Positions 15,777-25,921 of a DNA stretch of 43,178 bases are shown in pieces. The stretch spans positions 1 through 43,178 of the forward strand of contig DGWH01000030.1 of assembly GCA_002395225.1 (NCBI GenBank). The letters are read 5' to 3'. Source of the stretch: Christensenella sp. UBA4263. GTDB lineage: Bacteria; Bacillota; Clostridia; Christensenellales; Aristaeellaceae. The notes beneath the pieces were generated by a model, which was not told where the DNA came from, did no database searches, and worked only from the letters and a program-made list of their open reading frames with translations. The first letter of the stretch is position 1. Every line of letters begins with the position of its first letter. The position numbers were made by a program, and so were the translations under genes.

Positions 15777-16961
15777 ATGAGCAAAAAGCCTACTGCTGTT
15801 TTGGACTTTGGCACCTCCAAAGTGCTCGTGCTGATGGGAGAATCATCCGGAAGCAGTCCCATTCTCAGCATTACCACCGTCGGTATGGCTGAGTACGATG
15901 GGTTTATGAACGGCGAGTGGAATACGCCGGACAGCGTCACGGATGCGATTGCCGGCGCGATAGAAGCAGCTGAGAAAAAATATAATACGCATATCAAGGA
16001 AATTTACGTCGGTGTTCCCGGTGAATTCATCCGGATTTATGTGGTAGAGTCCAGCGTGGCGCTTCAGGGAGCGGATCCGACCGTGACCGCCTCGGATGTG
16101 GAAAAGGTCATGCGCCAGGCGACGGAAATGCTGCAAAATCCCAGCGGGGTCATCATCCATCGTTCACCGGGCTGGTTCAAGGTGGACGGCGGATCCAAAA
16201 CCCTCGAGCCGGTGGGCCTCAAAGGGGCAACCCTTGAGGGGATGATCGGGTTTATTCTGGCGGATCAGTTTTTCATCAATGATGTTTCCGCGCGCCTCAA
16301 GCAGCTGGGAATCATGGTCAAGGGCTTCTATTCCACCTCCATTGCCGAGGCACTGCAGTGCATTCAGGCAGAGGAACGGGATCATACCGCCGTTCTGATC
16401 GATGTGGGTTATCTCTCCACCGAGGTCATGGCGGTCGAGGGCGACACCATTGTGTGGCAGAATGTGATTCCGCAGGGCGGCGCTGATATTACGCTTGATC
16501 TGGTGACCGGCCTTGAAAAGCCGTTTGATGTCTGCGAGCGAATCAAACGGGCCTATGTGTTCGGCGGTCCGAAAAATGCACAGCTTGAGGTGCAGGGGGA
16601 TGATGGTCAGATCGAGACGGTCTCCGGGGATCTGGTTTCCGAGATCGTCGAGGCACGTGTGGATGAAATCCTCGAAAAATGCGAGGATGCCATCGACAAG
16701 AGCGGCATCCGCCTTGGCAACTGGTCGAACGTGTACATTACCGGCGGCGGTCTGATGCTGATGAAGGGCGCCAGAGTGTATGCGGCCGGGAAGCTGAGCA
16801 AATACAATATCCGTGAGGCCGTGATCAAGATGCTGAAAATCAAGCAGCCTCAGATGTATACCAGCGGAAGCGGTCTGCTGGAACTGGTGGTCAATACGGT
16901 TGATCAGCAGGAGCGGGATTCGGGTTTTCTCGACAGGCTTCGCCGTCTGTTCCGAAAATAA
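15777..16961 (+). CDS. ftsA: cell division protein FtsA
   Basis: FtsA is an actin-like ATPase that tethers FtsZ to the membrane and recruits the divisome. The 394-residue protein shows the actin-fold signatures VLDFGTSKV near the start, VLIDVGYLSTEVMAV near 208 and the adenosine motif YITGGGLMLMKG near 322, with an SHS2-like 1C domain at about 75-165. The last residues FLDRLRRLFRK form the amphipathic membrane-targeting helix. It is slightly shorter than the usual 410-420 residues. ATG 15777 was chosen; GGGAG lies 11 bp upstream. It has its own promoter and is 28 bp before ftsZ. Confidence 0.93.
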   Translation: MSKKPTAVLDFGTSKVLVLMGESSGSSPILSITTVGMAEYDGFMNGEWNTPDSVTDAIAGAIEAAEKKYNTHIKEIYVGVPGEFIRIYVVESSVALQGADPTVTASDVEKVMRQATEMLQNPSGVIIHRSPGWFKVDGGSKTLEPVGLKGATLEGMIGFILADQFFINDVSARLKQLGIMVKGFYSTSIAEALQCIQAEERDHTAVLIDVGYLSTEVMAVEGDTIVWQNVIPQGGADITLDLVTGLEKPFDVCERIKRAYVFGGPKNAQLEVQGDDGQIETVSGDLVSEIVEARVDEILEKCEDAIDKSGIRLGNWSNVYITGGGLMLMKGARVYAAGKLSKYNIREAVIKMLKIKQPQMYTSGSGLLELVVNTVDQQERDSGFLDRLRRLFRK

Positions 16962-16989
16962 ACTGTACCTAAGAGAGTAAAGGGGGATT

Positions 16990-18369
<1,380 letters not shown>

Positions 18370-18376
18370 AATAAAT

Positions 18377-18405
18377 CGCCCTTTCCGAAAGGAAAGGGCG
18401 GTTTT
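18377..18405. terminator. bidirectional terminator after ftsZ and the secreted protein gene
   Basis: CGCCCTTTCC pairs with GGAAAGGGCG around the tetraloop GAAA. A GTTTTG run follows on the plus strand and an ATTTATTTT run on the minus strand. Confidence 0.9.
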
Positions 18406-18413
18406 GTTCATGC

Positions 18414-19154
18414 TTATCTGAATTTCCAGGTGGAACGGGCCCGGCGGAAGACATTCTCGTAATAGGAATACCAGTCCCGCGGAGCGGTAATGCGCATCTG
18501 GTAAAGCGAGTTGCCGCTGGCCACAATGGTAATGCGGCCGTTCATCAGGTAGGTTTTGATTCCGTCGCTGTATTCGGCCTTATAATAGCAATAGGAACCC
18601 TTTGCGCCGCCCAGGGAGGCGGAGGCAATGGAGCCGGGAACGAAGGAACTGAAGTTGTTGGCCATCTCCTCCAGAACGGATTCAAGCCGTGAACGGGCAT
18701 CTGAAACGGTCTGCGGAACGCCCATATTTACCTGCTCAATGGTGAGCCGGGTCTGATAGCCGCCCTGATCCATCATCTCACTCTGCGGCTCAACGAACTG
18801 GACCGTGGAGGACTGATTGGTATTGGGGTTCAGAAGCCAGGTCATCGGAATGGAGAAAGAAATGCCCATGCTGGTGTTCTCGTACAGTTTGTAAGCGAAA
18901 TTCGGGGTCGGCATGGGGGTAGGCGTCGGCTTGTCGATGGGATCGACGGAAACCGGCGTTGCGGCAGGGTTGTCGGGGTACAGGTTTGAAAAGTCAACGG
19001 TGAAGGGTTCCGAGGCCGGACTGGCCGGTGCGGGAACCGGTTCGCCGACGGCCTCTGCCGGGACGGAAGCCGGCTCAGCGGCCGGGGCTTCTGCCAGGGC
19101 GGAAACGGATAACAGAAGAGCCAGGCAAAGCGAAAACAAGACAGAAGATTTCAT
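18414..19154 (-). CDS. secreted protein of unknown function
   Basis: This 246-residue protein has a clear signal peptide (MKSSVLFSLCLALLLSVSALA) followed by an Ala/Pro/Glu-rich low-complexity region and a PTPTPMPTP spacer to about residue 85. The rest (about 90-246) is a globular domain with YENTSMGISFSIPMTWLLN and an ending MRITAPRDWYSYYENVFRRA. This pattern is reminiscent of small lipoprotein domains (PsbP/DcrB type) that detect stress; the resemblance is weak and I do not assign a function. The start has GGAGGAGAA upstream. It is convergent with ftsZ and has its own promoter. Confidence 0.75.
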   Translation of the reverse strand: MKSSVLFSLCLALLLSVSALAEAPAAEPASVPAEAVGEPVPAPASPASEPFTVDFSNLYPDNPAATPVSVDPIDKPTPTPMPTPNFAYKLYENTSMGISFSIPMTWLLNPNTNQSSTVQFVEPQSEMMDQGGYQTRLTIEQVNMGVPQTVSDARSRLESVLEEMANNFSSFVPGSIASASLGGAKGSYCYYKAEYSDGIKTYLMNGRITIVASGNSLYQMRITAPRDWYSYYENVFRRARSTWKFR

Positions 19155-19192
19155 AGGTTCTCCTCCGAAAAAGACTAACTGAAACTGTGCAA

Positions 19193-19221
19193 AGTATATC
19201 AGTCTCAGAGGAAAATGTCAA
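19193..19221 (-). promoter_or_regulatory. promoter of the secreted protein gene
   Basis: On the minus strand TTGACA and TATACT are separated by 17 bp, about 39 bp from the start codon. Confidence 0.85.
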
Positions 19222-19280
19222 ATCATCCGGCCTGTCTCCCTGCACTTTTGCAGTCGCTGCATTGGCTTTCTTTTTTCCAT

Positions 19281-19304
19281 GAAAGCCCCGCGCAAACGGG
19301 GCGG
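19281..19304 (-). terminator. weak terminator after the MATE fusion gene
   Basis: GCCCCG (19285-19290) pairs with CGGGGC (19297-19302); on the minus strand a short TTT follows the stem. The T run is poor. Confidence 0.45.
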
Positions 19305-19310
19305 GCCAGA

Positions 19311-21086
19311 TCACACCCGCATGGTCAGCACGTTCAGACCGAGCAGGTTCTGATAGTCCATGCTTTTTGCGATCCGCATCACCATGCGCAGGCCGATATT
19401 GCGCGTCATGTCCTGCGTGTCGAGGAGCTCGGCGCGCTCCTGCGGGTTGAAGGGTGCGCAGTCATCCTTGACGCGCAGAATGACATCCTCGCCCTTGTGG
19501 ACGACGCGCACGTCCACCGCGTGGGACTTGTTGTCCGCATGGAAGCCGTGCTTGACGATGTTCGCCGCGATCTCCTCCAGACACAGGGCGGAGTAATACG
19601 CGCGCCTGCGTTCAATGCCGCGCCCGGAGCAGAATGCGAGGACCTGTTTGGAGGTGGCGGTCACCTCATCCATGCTGTGAATCGTGATGTCCAGCCGCTG
19701 CTCCTCGGAGGCACCGAAATCAGGGGGAAGGGTGATCCATTCTTCCAGCGTTTTCGGAAGGCGTTTCCAGTAAATCACGGCATAAGCCGCCGCGAACAGC
19801 GCGGTGACCGCATAACCGGCGAGCATGGTGATCCACAGACCGTCAAGCCCCATCCGGGGAACCAGCACGATCGCCAGCGGCCCCATGACGGCGATGCCCT
19901 CCATCACGGAAAACACGTTGACCACCTTGATCCTGCCAAGCGCCTGATAGTAGGAAGAAAAGATAGACGAAAAGATCTGTAAAAGAAGGAAAAGACTGCC
20001 CCAGCGGATTCCGTTGAGCGTCATCGCGTATACCGCCGACGTATGATCGGAATAGTAAAGGCCGGTAAAAAACCCTGCCAGCAGAAACTCCAGCGCGGCG
20101 GTAATCAGTACAATGGCATAGCCTTTTGTGAGGATTGTCCGCATCAGCAATGTCAGGGAACGCCGATCCTCCTCGCCATAGCTGACGCTTGCCAGGATCC
20201 TTCCGGTCGTCGAGATGCCGGAGACCATGGCTGAGAATAAGATGTATACCATGTTGAAGGTGGCCAGCGCGGCGACCGCTTCCAGCGTCGCATGCGCGGC
20301 AAGCATGCGGTTGAAGATCGTGCCTCTCAGCGCGGTCAGGAAGACCAGCAGCGCGCTGGGGAAGCCGATGCTGACCATGCTCGCCATCTCTTTCCACTCA
20401 ATGGTTCGGATCGAGTATTTCAGCGTCGCCTCCGGCTTCAGGAAAAAGCTGCCCACGACGGCCAGATACGCCCAGTTGCTCAGAGAGGTTGCAATTCCGA
20501 GCCCCATGGCGCCCATGTTCAGCACGGCGGCAAAGAAAAGGTCAAACCCGGCGTTTACGACAAGCATGAGCCCGGTGGCGACGTAATTGCGCATGCTCTG
20601 GCGTTCGAGCTGCAGAAACGACGCGAGCTGCTGTCCCAGCAGCAGCGGAATCACGCCGATGCCTCTGCCGATGATATAGTTTGAAACATCCGGCATGTTT
20701 TCCTGCGTCGCCCCGAGGAACCCCGCAAGGGTCCAGGGAAACAGAAAGCTCGCGAGGGTCACCGCCGCTGTAAATGCCAGCGCGATCGTCAGCGTCAGCG
20801 AGAATACGCCCCGCGTTTTCTCCATGCGTCCCTCGCCCATGTATCTGCCGCACAACACCTGAGAGCTTGACATCAGGATCATGCTGACCGCCATACACGC
20901 CATCTGCAGCGGTGTGTAGATTCCGATGGCACTCATCGCCTTCGCCCCGACAAAGTTGCTGCCGACCAGACCGTCGATCATGTTGTTGAGGCCGTTCAGC
21001 GCCAGCATAAATGACTGTGCGGGCAGCAGACGGAAAAACAGCCGCGAAATAATCTGCGCGTCAGATCGCTCCAATGATTTGTTCAT
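19311..21086 (-). CDS. MATE-family transporter fused to an RsbW-like ATPase domain
   Basis: The predicted protein has 591 residues. Residues about 10-450 form twelve membrane helices with the MATE (multidrug/polysaccharide flippase) pattern, including LNNMIDGLVGSNFVGAKAMSAIGI and GQQLASFLQLERQSMRNYV. Residues about 465-591 are soluble and resemble the HATPase_c domain of anti-sigma factors: CLEEIAANIVKHGF as N box, RVKDDCAPFNP as G1 box, and NIGLRMVMRIAKSM leading to GLNVLTMRV at the end. I chose ATG 21086 behind AAGGAG; the longer open frame upstream reads through the promoter. Codon choice looks richer in GCG and CGC than in neighbours, which may mean transfer. Confidence 0.85.
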   Translation of the reverse strand: MNKSLERSDAQIISRLFFRLLPAQSFMLALNGLNNMIDGLVGSNFVGAKAMSAIGIYTPLQMACMAVSMILMSSSQVLCGRYMGEGRMEKTRGVFSLTLTIALAFTAAVTLASFLFPWTLAGFLGATQENMPDVSNYIIGRGIGVIPLLLGQQLASFLQLERQSMRNYVATGLMLVVNAGFDLFFAAVLNMGAMGLGIATSLSNWAYLAVVGSFFLKPEATLKYSIRTIEWKEMASMVSIGFPSALLVFLTALRGTIFNRMLAAHATLEAVAALATFNMVYILFSAMVSGISTTGRILASVSYGEEDRRSLTLLMRTILTKGYAIVLITAALEFLLAGFFTGLYYSDHTSAVYAMTLNGIRWGSLFLLLQIFSSIFSSYYQALGRIKVVNVFSVMEGIAVMGPLAIVLVPRMGLDGLWITMLAGYAVTALFAAAYAVIYWKRLPKTLEEWITLPPDFGASEEQRLDITIHSMDEVTATSKQVLAFCSGRGIERRRAYYSALCLEEIAANIVKHGFHADNKSHAVDVRVVHKGEDVILRVKDDCAPFNPQERAELLDTQDMTRNIGLRMVMRIAKSMDYQNLLGLNVLTMRV

Positions 21087-21536
21087 GAATTCGTTCTCCT
21101 TCCTGCATCCGATGCAAGCAAAGCTTTTACTTTCCGGCGACTGCAAATAATGATAGAATTCATTATATTCCGCGCGTTTTGACAAGTCAATCAGACGAAA
21201 GAAATCAACTTGTATCCGTGTAAAAATCACTTGTTTTTTTTGAAAAGCGGGAGGGAGTGTTTTCAAAAAAAGATAGAGCCCATCGACGCCGAAAATAAAG
21301 TTTCACGGCATAACACCTGCTATGGAAGAGGAGAAACGTTCAAAAGCGATTTATCAGGAGAAGAACCGTAAAAAAGAAAAGAAAACGATAAGCATGAAAA
21401 AGGGGACTCCTTCAGGCGATTTCCCTGCAAGCCAGTACCAAACTTTTGTAACTGCACGCGGCCTGTCCGCAAAAGGCAGGAAACAGGTCCGGCGGCAGGG
21501 CAGGGACGAAAAAAACAGAAAGGATTTGGAGTAAAA
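21087..21536. other. divergent intergenic region between the MATE fusion and HAD genes
   Basis: The left part is AT-rich and holds the minus-strand promoter of the MATE fusion. The right part is A-rich and includes a Lys-rich open frame (21322-21534) without a ribosome site that I do not accept as a gene. No clear promoter for the HAD gene was found. Confidence 0.5.
21162..21190 (-). promoter_or_regulatory. promoter of the MATE fusion gene with palindromic operator
   Basis: On the minus strand TTGACT (21185-21190) and TATAAT (21162-21167) have a 17-bp spacer. The -35 box lies inside the palindrome TTGAC-AA-GTCAA (21179-21190), and ACAAGT (21182) and ACTTGT (21209) form a wider inverted repeat. 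A repressor site is plausible. Confidence 0.75.
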
Positions 21537-22208
21537 GTGGAGCACATGGGGTGGATAAACGACATAAAATACCTGATTTTTGATCTTGATGGGACGCTTC
21601 TGGACACGGAAAGGCTGTATACACGCTTCTGGGTGGAGGCGGCGAGACATTTTGGCTATCCAATGGAAACACGGCATGCCCTGATGATCCGCTCGCTGGC
21701 ACATGAGGTTTCCATTCCGCTGCTGCGAAAAGAAGTGGATCCGGATTTTGATTTTTACCGGGTCCGTGCCTATCGCATGGAAATCATGGATGCGTATCTG
21801 GAGCGGGAGGGGCTGGTGCCAAAGCCCTATATGGAGGAAACCCTTCGGTGGTTTCATCAGCAGGGATACCGGATTGCCCTGGCCACGGCCTCGCCGGAGG
21901 AACGGGCGAAACTGTATCTTGATAAACTGGGCGTTCTGCCCCTCTTTGATGCCATTGCCACGGCCGATATGGTCAGCCACGGGAAACCGGCGCCGGATAT
22001 CTACCTGCTGGCGATGAAAAAAATGGGCGCCGTGCCTGAGCAGTCCCTGGCGGTGGAAGATGCGCCGAACGGCATTCGCTCTGCCTGCGCCAGCGGCGCC
22101 CATGCGGTGATGATTCCGGATCTGGATCAGCCGGATGAGGAAATGCGGAGCATGTGCACCGTGGTTTCCTCCCTGAGAGAGCTCCGGGAAATGTTTGATC
22201 AGAGATAA
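21537..22208 (+). CDS. HAD-superfamily phosphatase (beta-phosphoglucomutase-like)
   Basis: This 223-residue cytoplasmic hydrolase has the four HAD motifs: DLDGTLLDTE (motif I with the nucleophile Asp), ATASPEE (motif II), HGKPAPDIY (motif III lysine) and VEDAPNGIRSA (motif IV). A helical cap follows motif I, as in subfamily IA enzymes such as beta-phosphoglucomutase and phosphoglycolate phosphatase. The exact substrate is unknown. GTG 21537 sits close behind TTGGAG; ATG 21546 in the same frame is the alternative start. Confidence 0.88.
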   Translation: MEHMGWINDIKYLIFDLDGTLLDTERLYTRFWVEAARHFGYPMETRHALMIRSLAHEVSIPLLRKEVDPDFDFYRVRAYRMEIMDAYLEREGLVPKPYMEETLRWFHQQGYRIALATASPEERAKLYLDKLGVLPLFDAIATADMVSHGKPAPDIYLLAMKKMGAVPEQSLAVEDAPNGIRSACASGAHAVMIPDLDQPDEEMRSMCTVVSSLRELREMFDQR

Positions 22209-22312
22209 AAGGTCCGCGCGGTTTACCATGTTTTACCCAATTCGGATAGGCATGAGGAACATGAACGACAGAAATTGAGAGGGTTCATAGTGAAAAATCT
22301 CCAAAGACAGAG

Positions 22313-22341
22313 TTGCAACAAAGAACGAAATCCGTTATAAT
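22313..22341 (+). promoter_or_regulatory. promoter of the cytidylate-kinase-like gene
   Basis: TTGCAA (22313-22318) and TATAAT (22336-22341) with a 17-bp spacer. Confidence 0.85.
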
Positions 22342-22391
22342 ACGCATATCGGGTTGTTGCTTTTCTGGACGGTTGAACTGGAGGTGGAATT

Positions 22392-23024
22392 ATGGACAAC
22401 TTTGTGATCACGATCTCTAGAAGTTACGGAAGCGGAGGACGTCGTATGGGGAAGCTCCTGGCAGAGCAGCTGGGATATGAATTCTACGACCGGGAAATCC
22501 TCAGGAAAGCGTCCGATGAGAGCGGAATCAATGAGGAACTGTTCTCCAAGGCGGATGAGAAGAGCGCGAGGCTCTCGCTGTTCCGGATTGCCAGGCAGGT
22601 ATACACCGGAGAGGTGATTCCGCCGGACAGCGATGATTTCATTTCCAATGAAAACCTGTTCCGGTATCAGGCCAAGATCATCCGTGAACTGGCGACGACC
22701 CAGAACTGCGTGATCGTGGGACGCTGTGCCAACTACATCCTGCGGGGCAGGGACAATGTGGTGAACATCTACGTGACGGCACCCGTGGTTGACTGTGTGC
22801 GCCGGGTGATGGAGGTGGATGGCCTGGATCTGGAGGAGGCAGAAAAGAAGATCCGGAAGATCGACAAGCGGCGTGCGGACTATTTCAAGTATTTTACCGG
22901 ACGGAACTGGCAGGACGCAGGGCTGTATGACCTGTGCCTCAACACCGGACACATGAGCGATGAGCTCTGTGTCAATCTGGTCAAAGCCTATATCCGCGCA
23001 CGTTACGAGACCAATCTGAAATAA
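22392..23024 (+). CDS. cytidylate-kinase-like family protein
   Basis: This 210-residue P-loop protein begins ITISRSYGSGGRRMGKLLAE, the variant loop of the family (PF13189) that resembles cytidylate kinase but is separate from Cmk. It continues with YEFYDREILRKASDESG, CVIVGRCANYILRG, and the lid-like KKIRKIDKRRADYFKYFTG. Members are common in gut Clostridia; the true substrate is not established. GGAGGTGG precedes ATG 22392, a strong promoter lies upstream and a terminator follows, so it is a single-gene unit next to thymidine kinase. Confidence 0.88.
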   Translation: MDNFVITISRSYGSGGRRMGKLLAEQLGYEFYDREILRKASDESGINEELFSKADEKSARLSLFRIARQVYTGEVIPPDSDDFISNENLFRYQAKIIRELATTQNCVIVGRCANYILRGRDNVVNIYVTAPVVDCVRRVMEVDGLDLEEAEKKIRKIDKRRADYFKYFTGRNWQDAGLYDLCLNTGHMSDELCVNLVKAYIRARYETNLK

Positions 23025-23026
23025 TG

Positions 23027-23059
23027 AAACGTCTCCCTTGCAAAAGGGAGACGTTTTTT
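23027..23059 (+). terminator. terminator after the cytidylate-kinase-like gene
   Basis: AAACGTCTCCCTT pairs with AAGGGAGACGTTT around GCAA, followed by further T. Confidence 0.92.
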
Positions 23060-23079
23060 GATGCCGGCGGGGATTGCTC

Positions 23080-23108
23080 TTGCGGGAAACGGGCAGCTAT
23101 TGTATAAT
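23080..23108 (+). promoter_or_regulatory. tdk promoter
   Basis: TTGCGG (23080-23085) and TATAAT (23103-23108) with a 17-bp spacer. Confidence 0.75.
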
Positions 23109-23191
23109 TTGCCGGACTTTCGCAGCGGACAGATTGCCGCAGCGCGGCGGCCCTGTGCCGCAGTGCCTAATGAAAAACCGGAGGAGCAGTT

Positions 23192-23761
23192 ATGGCAAAA
23201 TTATACTTTCGTTATGGGGCGATGGGTTCATCTAAAACGGCGAATGCGGTGATGGTTCGGTACAATTACATGGAACGGGGATGCAGGGTACTGATGCTGA
23301 AGCCGCAGCTGGAGAACCGGGACGGCGAGCGAACGATCAAGTCCCGGTGCGGGCTTGAAGCCGAGTGCATGTTCGTGGAGGAACTCCCTCAGATCGACCT
23401 GAGCGGCTATGCCTGCATCATTGTGGATGAGGCGCATTTCCTGACCGCTGCACAGGTCCGCCAGCTGGTGGACATCGTCGATGACTATAACATCCCGGTG
23501 ATCTGTTACGGTCTCCGGACGGATTTCCGGGGAAACTTTTTTGAAGGAAGCCGGGAACTGATGTGCTGGGCGGATACGATTGAGGAGATCAAGACGATCT
23601 GCTGGTGCGGCAGGAAGGCGACGTTCAATGCCCGGATCAGCAACGGAAAAGTGGTCAAGGAAGGGGAACAGGTGCTGCTGGGAGGAAATGACAAGTATAT
23701 CAGCCTGTGCAGAAAGCACTGGAAAAACGGCGATCTCGGCGATTCCTGCTGCCGCGGATAA
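23192..23761 (+). CDS. tdk: thymidine kinase
   Basis: Thymidine kinase phosphorylates thymidine in the salvage pathway. The 189-residue type II enzyme has the phosphate loop GAMGSSKT (9-16), the magnesium site VDEAHFL (about 77-83), YGLRTDFRGNFF and the zinc-binding CWCGRKATFNAR with the distal SLCRKHW. The CxCG spacing is as in the E. coli type of Tdk. GGAGGAG sits upstream of ATG 23192. Length is typical. It is a single gene with its own promoter, facing leuA. Confidence 0.95.
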   Translation: MAKLYFRYGAMGSSKTANAVMVRYNYMERGCRVLMLKPQLENRDGERTIKSRCGLEAECMFVEELPQIDLSGYACIIVDEAHFLTAAQVRQLVDIVDDYNIPVICYGLRTDFRGNFFEGSRELMCWADTIEEIKTICWCGRKATFNARISNGKVVKEGEQVLLGGNDKYISLCRKHWKNGDLGDSCCRG

Positions 23762-23794
23762 AAAAAGACAGCACCTGCTCTGGCAGGTGCTGTC
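23760..23794 (-). terminator. leuA terminator, shared with tdk
   Basis: GACAGCACCTGC pairs with GCAGGTGCTGTC around TCTG. The T run is on the minus strand, so the main user is leuA. Confidence 0.88.
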
Positions 23795-23801
23795 TGCATG
23801 A

Positions 23802-25490
23802 TCAGACTTTTCCGCTTTCGAAACGGTTAATGGCGCTCAGGATGCCCTTGACGGAGGCGAAGTTGATGTTGTGCTCCGTGCCGACGCCGTAGAACTTCTG
23901 TCCGCCGGGTCCTTTCAGCTGAATATAGGCCACGGCCTGGGAATCGGAACCGGTGGAAATGGCATGCTCGGAATAGGAGAGGAACGTATAGTCCACAATT
24001 CCGGCAGCCTTGAGCGCGTTGAAGAACGCGTCAATCGGTCCGTTGCCGCGGGCTTCCAGAGAGAGAAAATCATCATGAACCGAAAGCACGCCGGAGAAAT
24101 GGGTGACGTTTGAGGAACTGCCGGCAACGGCCTCCTCATAGAACTTGGCTCTGCTGAGGGAATAGGGCTTGCTGATATTGAGGAACTCGTTCTGGAAGAG
24201 GGCGAGAACCTCGCTGGCCTGCAGCTCGCGGCCGGTCCGGTCGCATTCCTTCTGCACGATGGCGCCGAACTCGGGATGCATGGCTTTGGGCATGTGGTAG
24301 CCGAAATCGTGATCCATGATAAAGGCGGCACCGCCCTTGCCGGACTGGCTGTTGATCCGGATAATCGGCTCATATTCACGTCCGATATCGGCCGGGTCAA
24401 TGGTGAGGTAGGGGATCTCCCAGTACTCGGACTTGTGCTCCCGCATATACTCATGTCCCTTGTTGATGGCATCCTGATGCGAACCGGAGAAGGCGGTGAA
24501 TGCCAGCTTTCCGGCATAGGGCCAGCGCTCCGGGACGATCATGCTGGTCAGGGACTCATAGACTTCGCGGATGTGGTCGATGTGGGAGAAATCGAGGTTC
24601 GGATCGATTCCCTGGGTATACAGATTCAGGGCGACGGTGACAATGTCCAGATTGCCGGTGCGCTCGCCGTTCCCGAAGAGGGTTCCCTCAACCCGCTGCG
24701 CGCCGGCCAGCATGGACAGCTCGGTGCAGGCAATGCCGGTTCCGCGGTCATTGTGCGGATGAACGGAGATGATGGCAGCCTCGGGATTGGGCAGCTTGCG
24801 GATGAAGTACTCAATCTGGTCGGCAAACGTGTTGCAGGTGTTGAGTTCCACCGTATTGGGCAGGTTCAGGATTACCGGATTTTCTTTTCTGGATCCCAGG
24901 GCTTCCATGACGCGGGCACAGATTTCAACGGCAAAATCCGTTTCGGTGCCGGAGAAGGACTCGGGGGAGTACTCGAAGCGGTAATGGGTATCCGACTGAT
25001 CTGCCTCGGTCAGCTCCCGGACCAGCTTTGCCCCGGCGACGGCGATGTCGATGATGCCCGCCATGTCTTTCTTGAAGACGACGCGGCGCTGGAGCTCAGA
25101 GGTGGAATTGTAGAAATGAATGATGACATTCTTTGCGCCGTGAACCGCTTCAAAGGTCTTGCGGATGAGATGCTCACGTGCCTGAACCAGCACCTGGATG
25201 GTGACATCATCCGGAATCAGATTGTTGTCAATCAGGGCACGGAGGAATTCATATTCCGTTTCAGAGGCGGAAGGGAAGCCGACTTCAATTTCCTTGAACC
25301 CGACCTCAACCAGCAGCTTGAAGAACTCAATTTTCTCGGTGACGTTCATGGGGGTGACGAGGGCCTGGTTGCCGTCACGCAGATCCACCGAGCACCATAC
25401 GGGTGCCTTTGTGATATGGTTGTCGGGCCAGGTACGGTCGGGAAGGGTGACCGGTACGAACGGCTTATACTTTTCAAATCCCTTTTTCAT
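23802..25490 (-). CDS. leuA: 2-isopropylmalate synthase
   Basis: LeuA condenses acetyl-CoA with 2-oxoisovalerate, the first committed step of leucine synthesis. The 562-residue protein is of the long type also found in Corynebacterium and yeast. It starts PVTLPDRTWPDN, has WCSVDLRDGNQALV (metal Asp), VHPHNDRGTG (metal histidines), GNGERTGN and a C-terminal regulatory domain (about 430-562) ending in GTEHNINFASVKGILSAINR. ATG 25490 was chosen behind AAGGAGA; an in-frame start at 25514 is less likely. A T-box leader upstream indicates control by uncharged tRNA, presumably tRNA-Leu. Confidence 0.95.
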   Translation of the reverse strand: MKKGFEKYKPFVPVTLPDRTWPDNHITKAPVWCSVDLRDGNQALVTPMNVTEKIEFFKLLVEVGFKEIEVGFPSASETEYEFLRALIDNNLIPDDVTIQVLVQAREHLIRKTFEAVHGAKNVIIHFYNSTSELQRRVVFKKDMAGIIDIAVAGAKLVRELTEADQSDTHYRFEYSPESFSGTETDFAVEICARVMEALGSRKENPVILNLPNTVELNTCNTFADQIEYFIRKLPNPEAAIISVHPHNDRGTGIACTELSMLAGAQRVEGTLFGNGERTGNLDIVTVALNLYTQGIDPNLDFSHIDHIREVYESLTSMIVPERWPYAGKLAFTAFSGSHQDAINKGHEYMREHKSEYWEIPYLTIDPADIGREYEPIIRINSQSGKGGAAFIMDHDFGYHMPKAMHPEFGAIVQKECDRTGRELQASEVLALFQNEFLNISKPYSLSRAKFYEEAVAGSSSNVTHFSGVLSVHDDFLSLEARGNGPIDAFFNALKAAGIVDYTFLSYSEHAISTGSDSQAVAYIQLKGPGGQKFYGVGTEHNINFASVKGILSAINRFESGKV

Positions 25491-25636
25491 TGAAGACTCT
25501 CCTTTACATGCCACATTCTTGTCATATTGCCTGAGTTGCTTTGCATGCAGCCTGAATTCGGCAAACGTCGCTGTGCGACAGGACCATTCCTCTGCATGCC
25601 ATTTTTATTTAAGCATTACTGGCGGCTGCGGGACGT

Positions 25637-25886
25637 AAAAAAGCGCCCCTGCCATATACTGACATAGGGGCGCTTTGAAGCGCGGTACCACCCTAATTCG
25701 GCAAAAATGCCCTCATGGTCTCAAACAAGACCGGACCTTAACGGGGTCAACCGTCACAGACTACTGCATTTCGCCCGTGCGACTCCGGGAGGAGCTCTCG
25801 AATGATCCCTGACCGGCTCACACCGCCCGCCGGCTCTCTGAATCACAGAATCAACCGATTATTTCCCTTCATTGTCTTTCAAATGT
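25637..25886 (-). promoter_or_regulatory. T-box riboswitch leader of leuA
   Basis: On the minus strand the leader holds a stem I with AGAGAGCCGG and GTGAGCCGG, the T-box antiterminator core AGGGTGGTACCGCG (25681-25694), and a terminator whose arms AAAGCGCCCCT and AGGGGCGCTTT span 25637-25676 and end in a T run. T-boxes sense the charging of a tRNA through a specifier codon. A CTC (25792-25794) in the expected region would fit leucine, but the loop assignment is by eye. Confidence 0.93.
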
Positions 25887-25892
25887 ACAGGT

Positions 25893-25921
25893 ATTTTATA
25901 AAAGGACAGATGGTTTGTCAA
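25893..25921 (-). promoter_or_regulatory. promoter of the T-box-leuA transcript
   Basis: On the minus strand TTGACA (25916-25921) and TAAAAT (25893-25898) have a 17-bp spacer. Confidence 0.85.

Noticed and set aside
21322..21534. 70-residue Lys-rich frame just before the HAD gene
   Set aside because: No ribosome site precedes it and the composition follows an A-rich stretch. The 2-bp gap to the HAD start is the only support.
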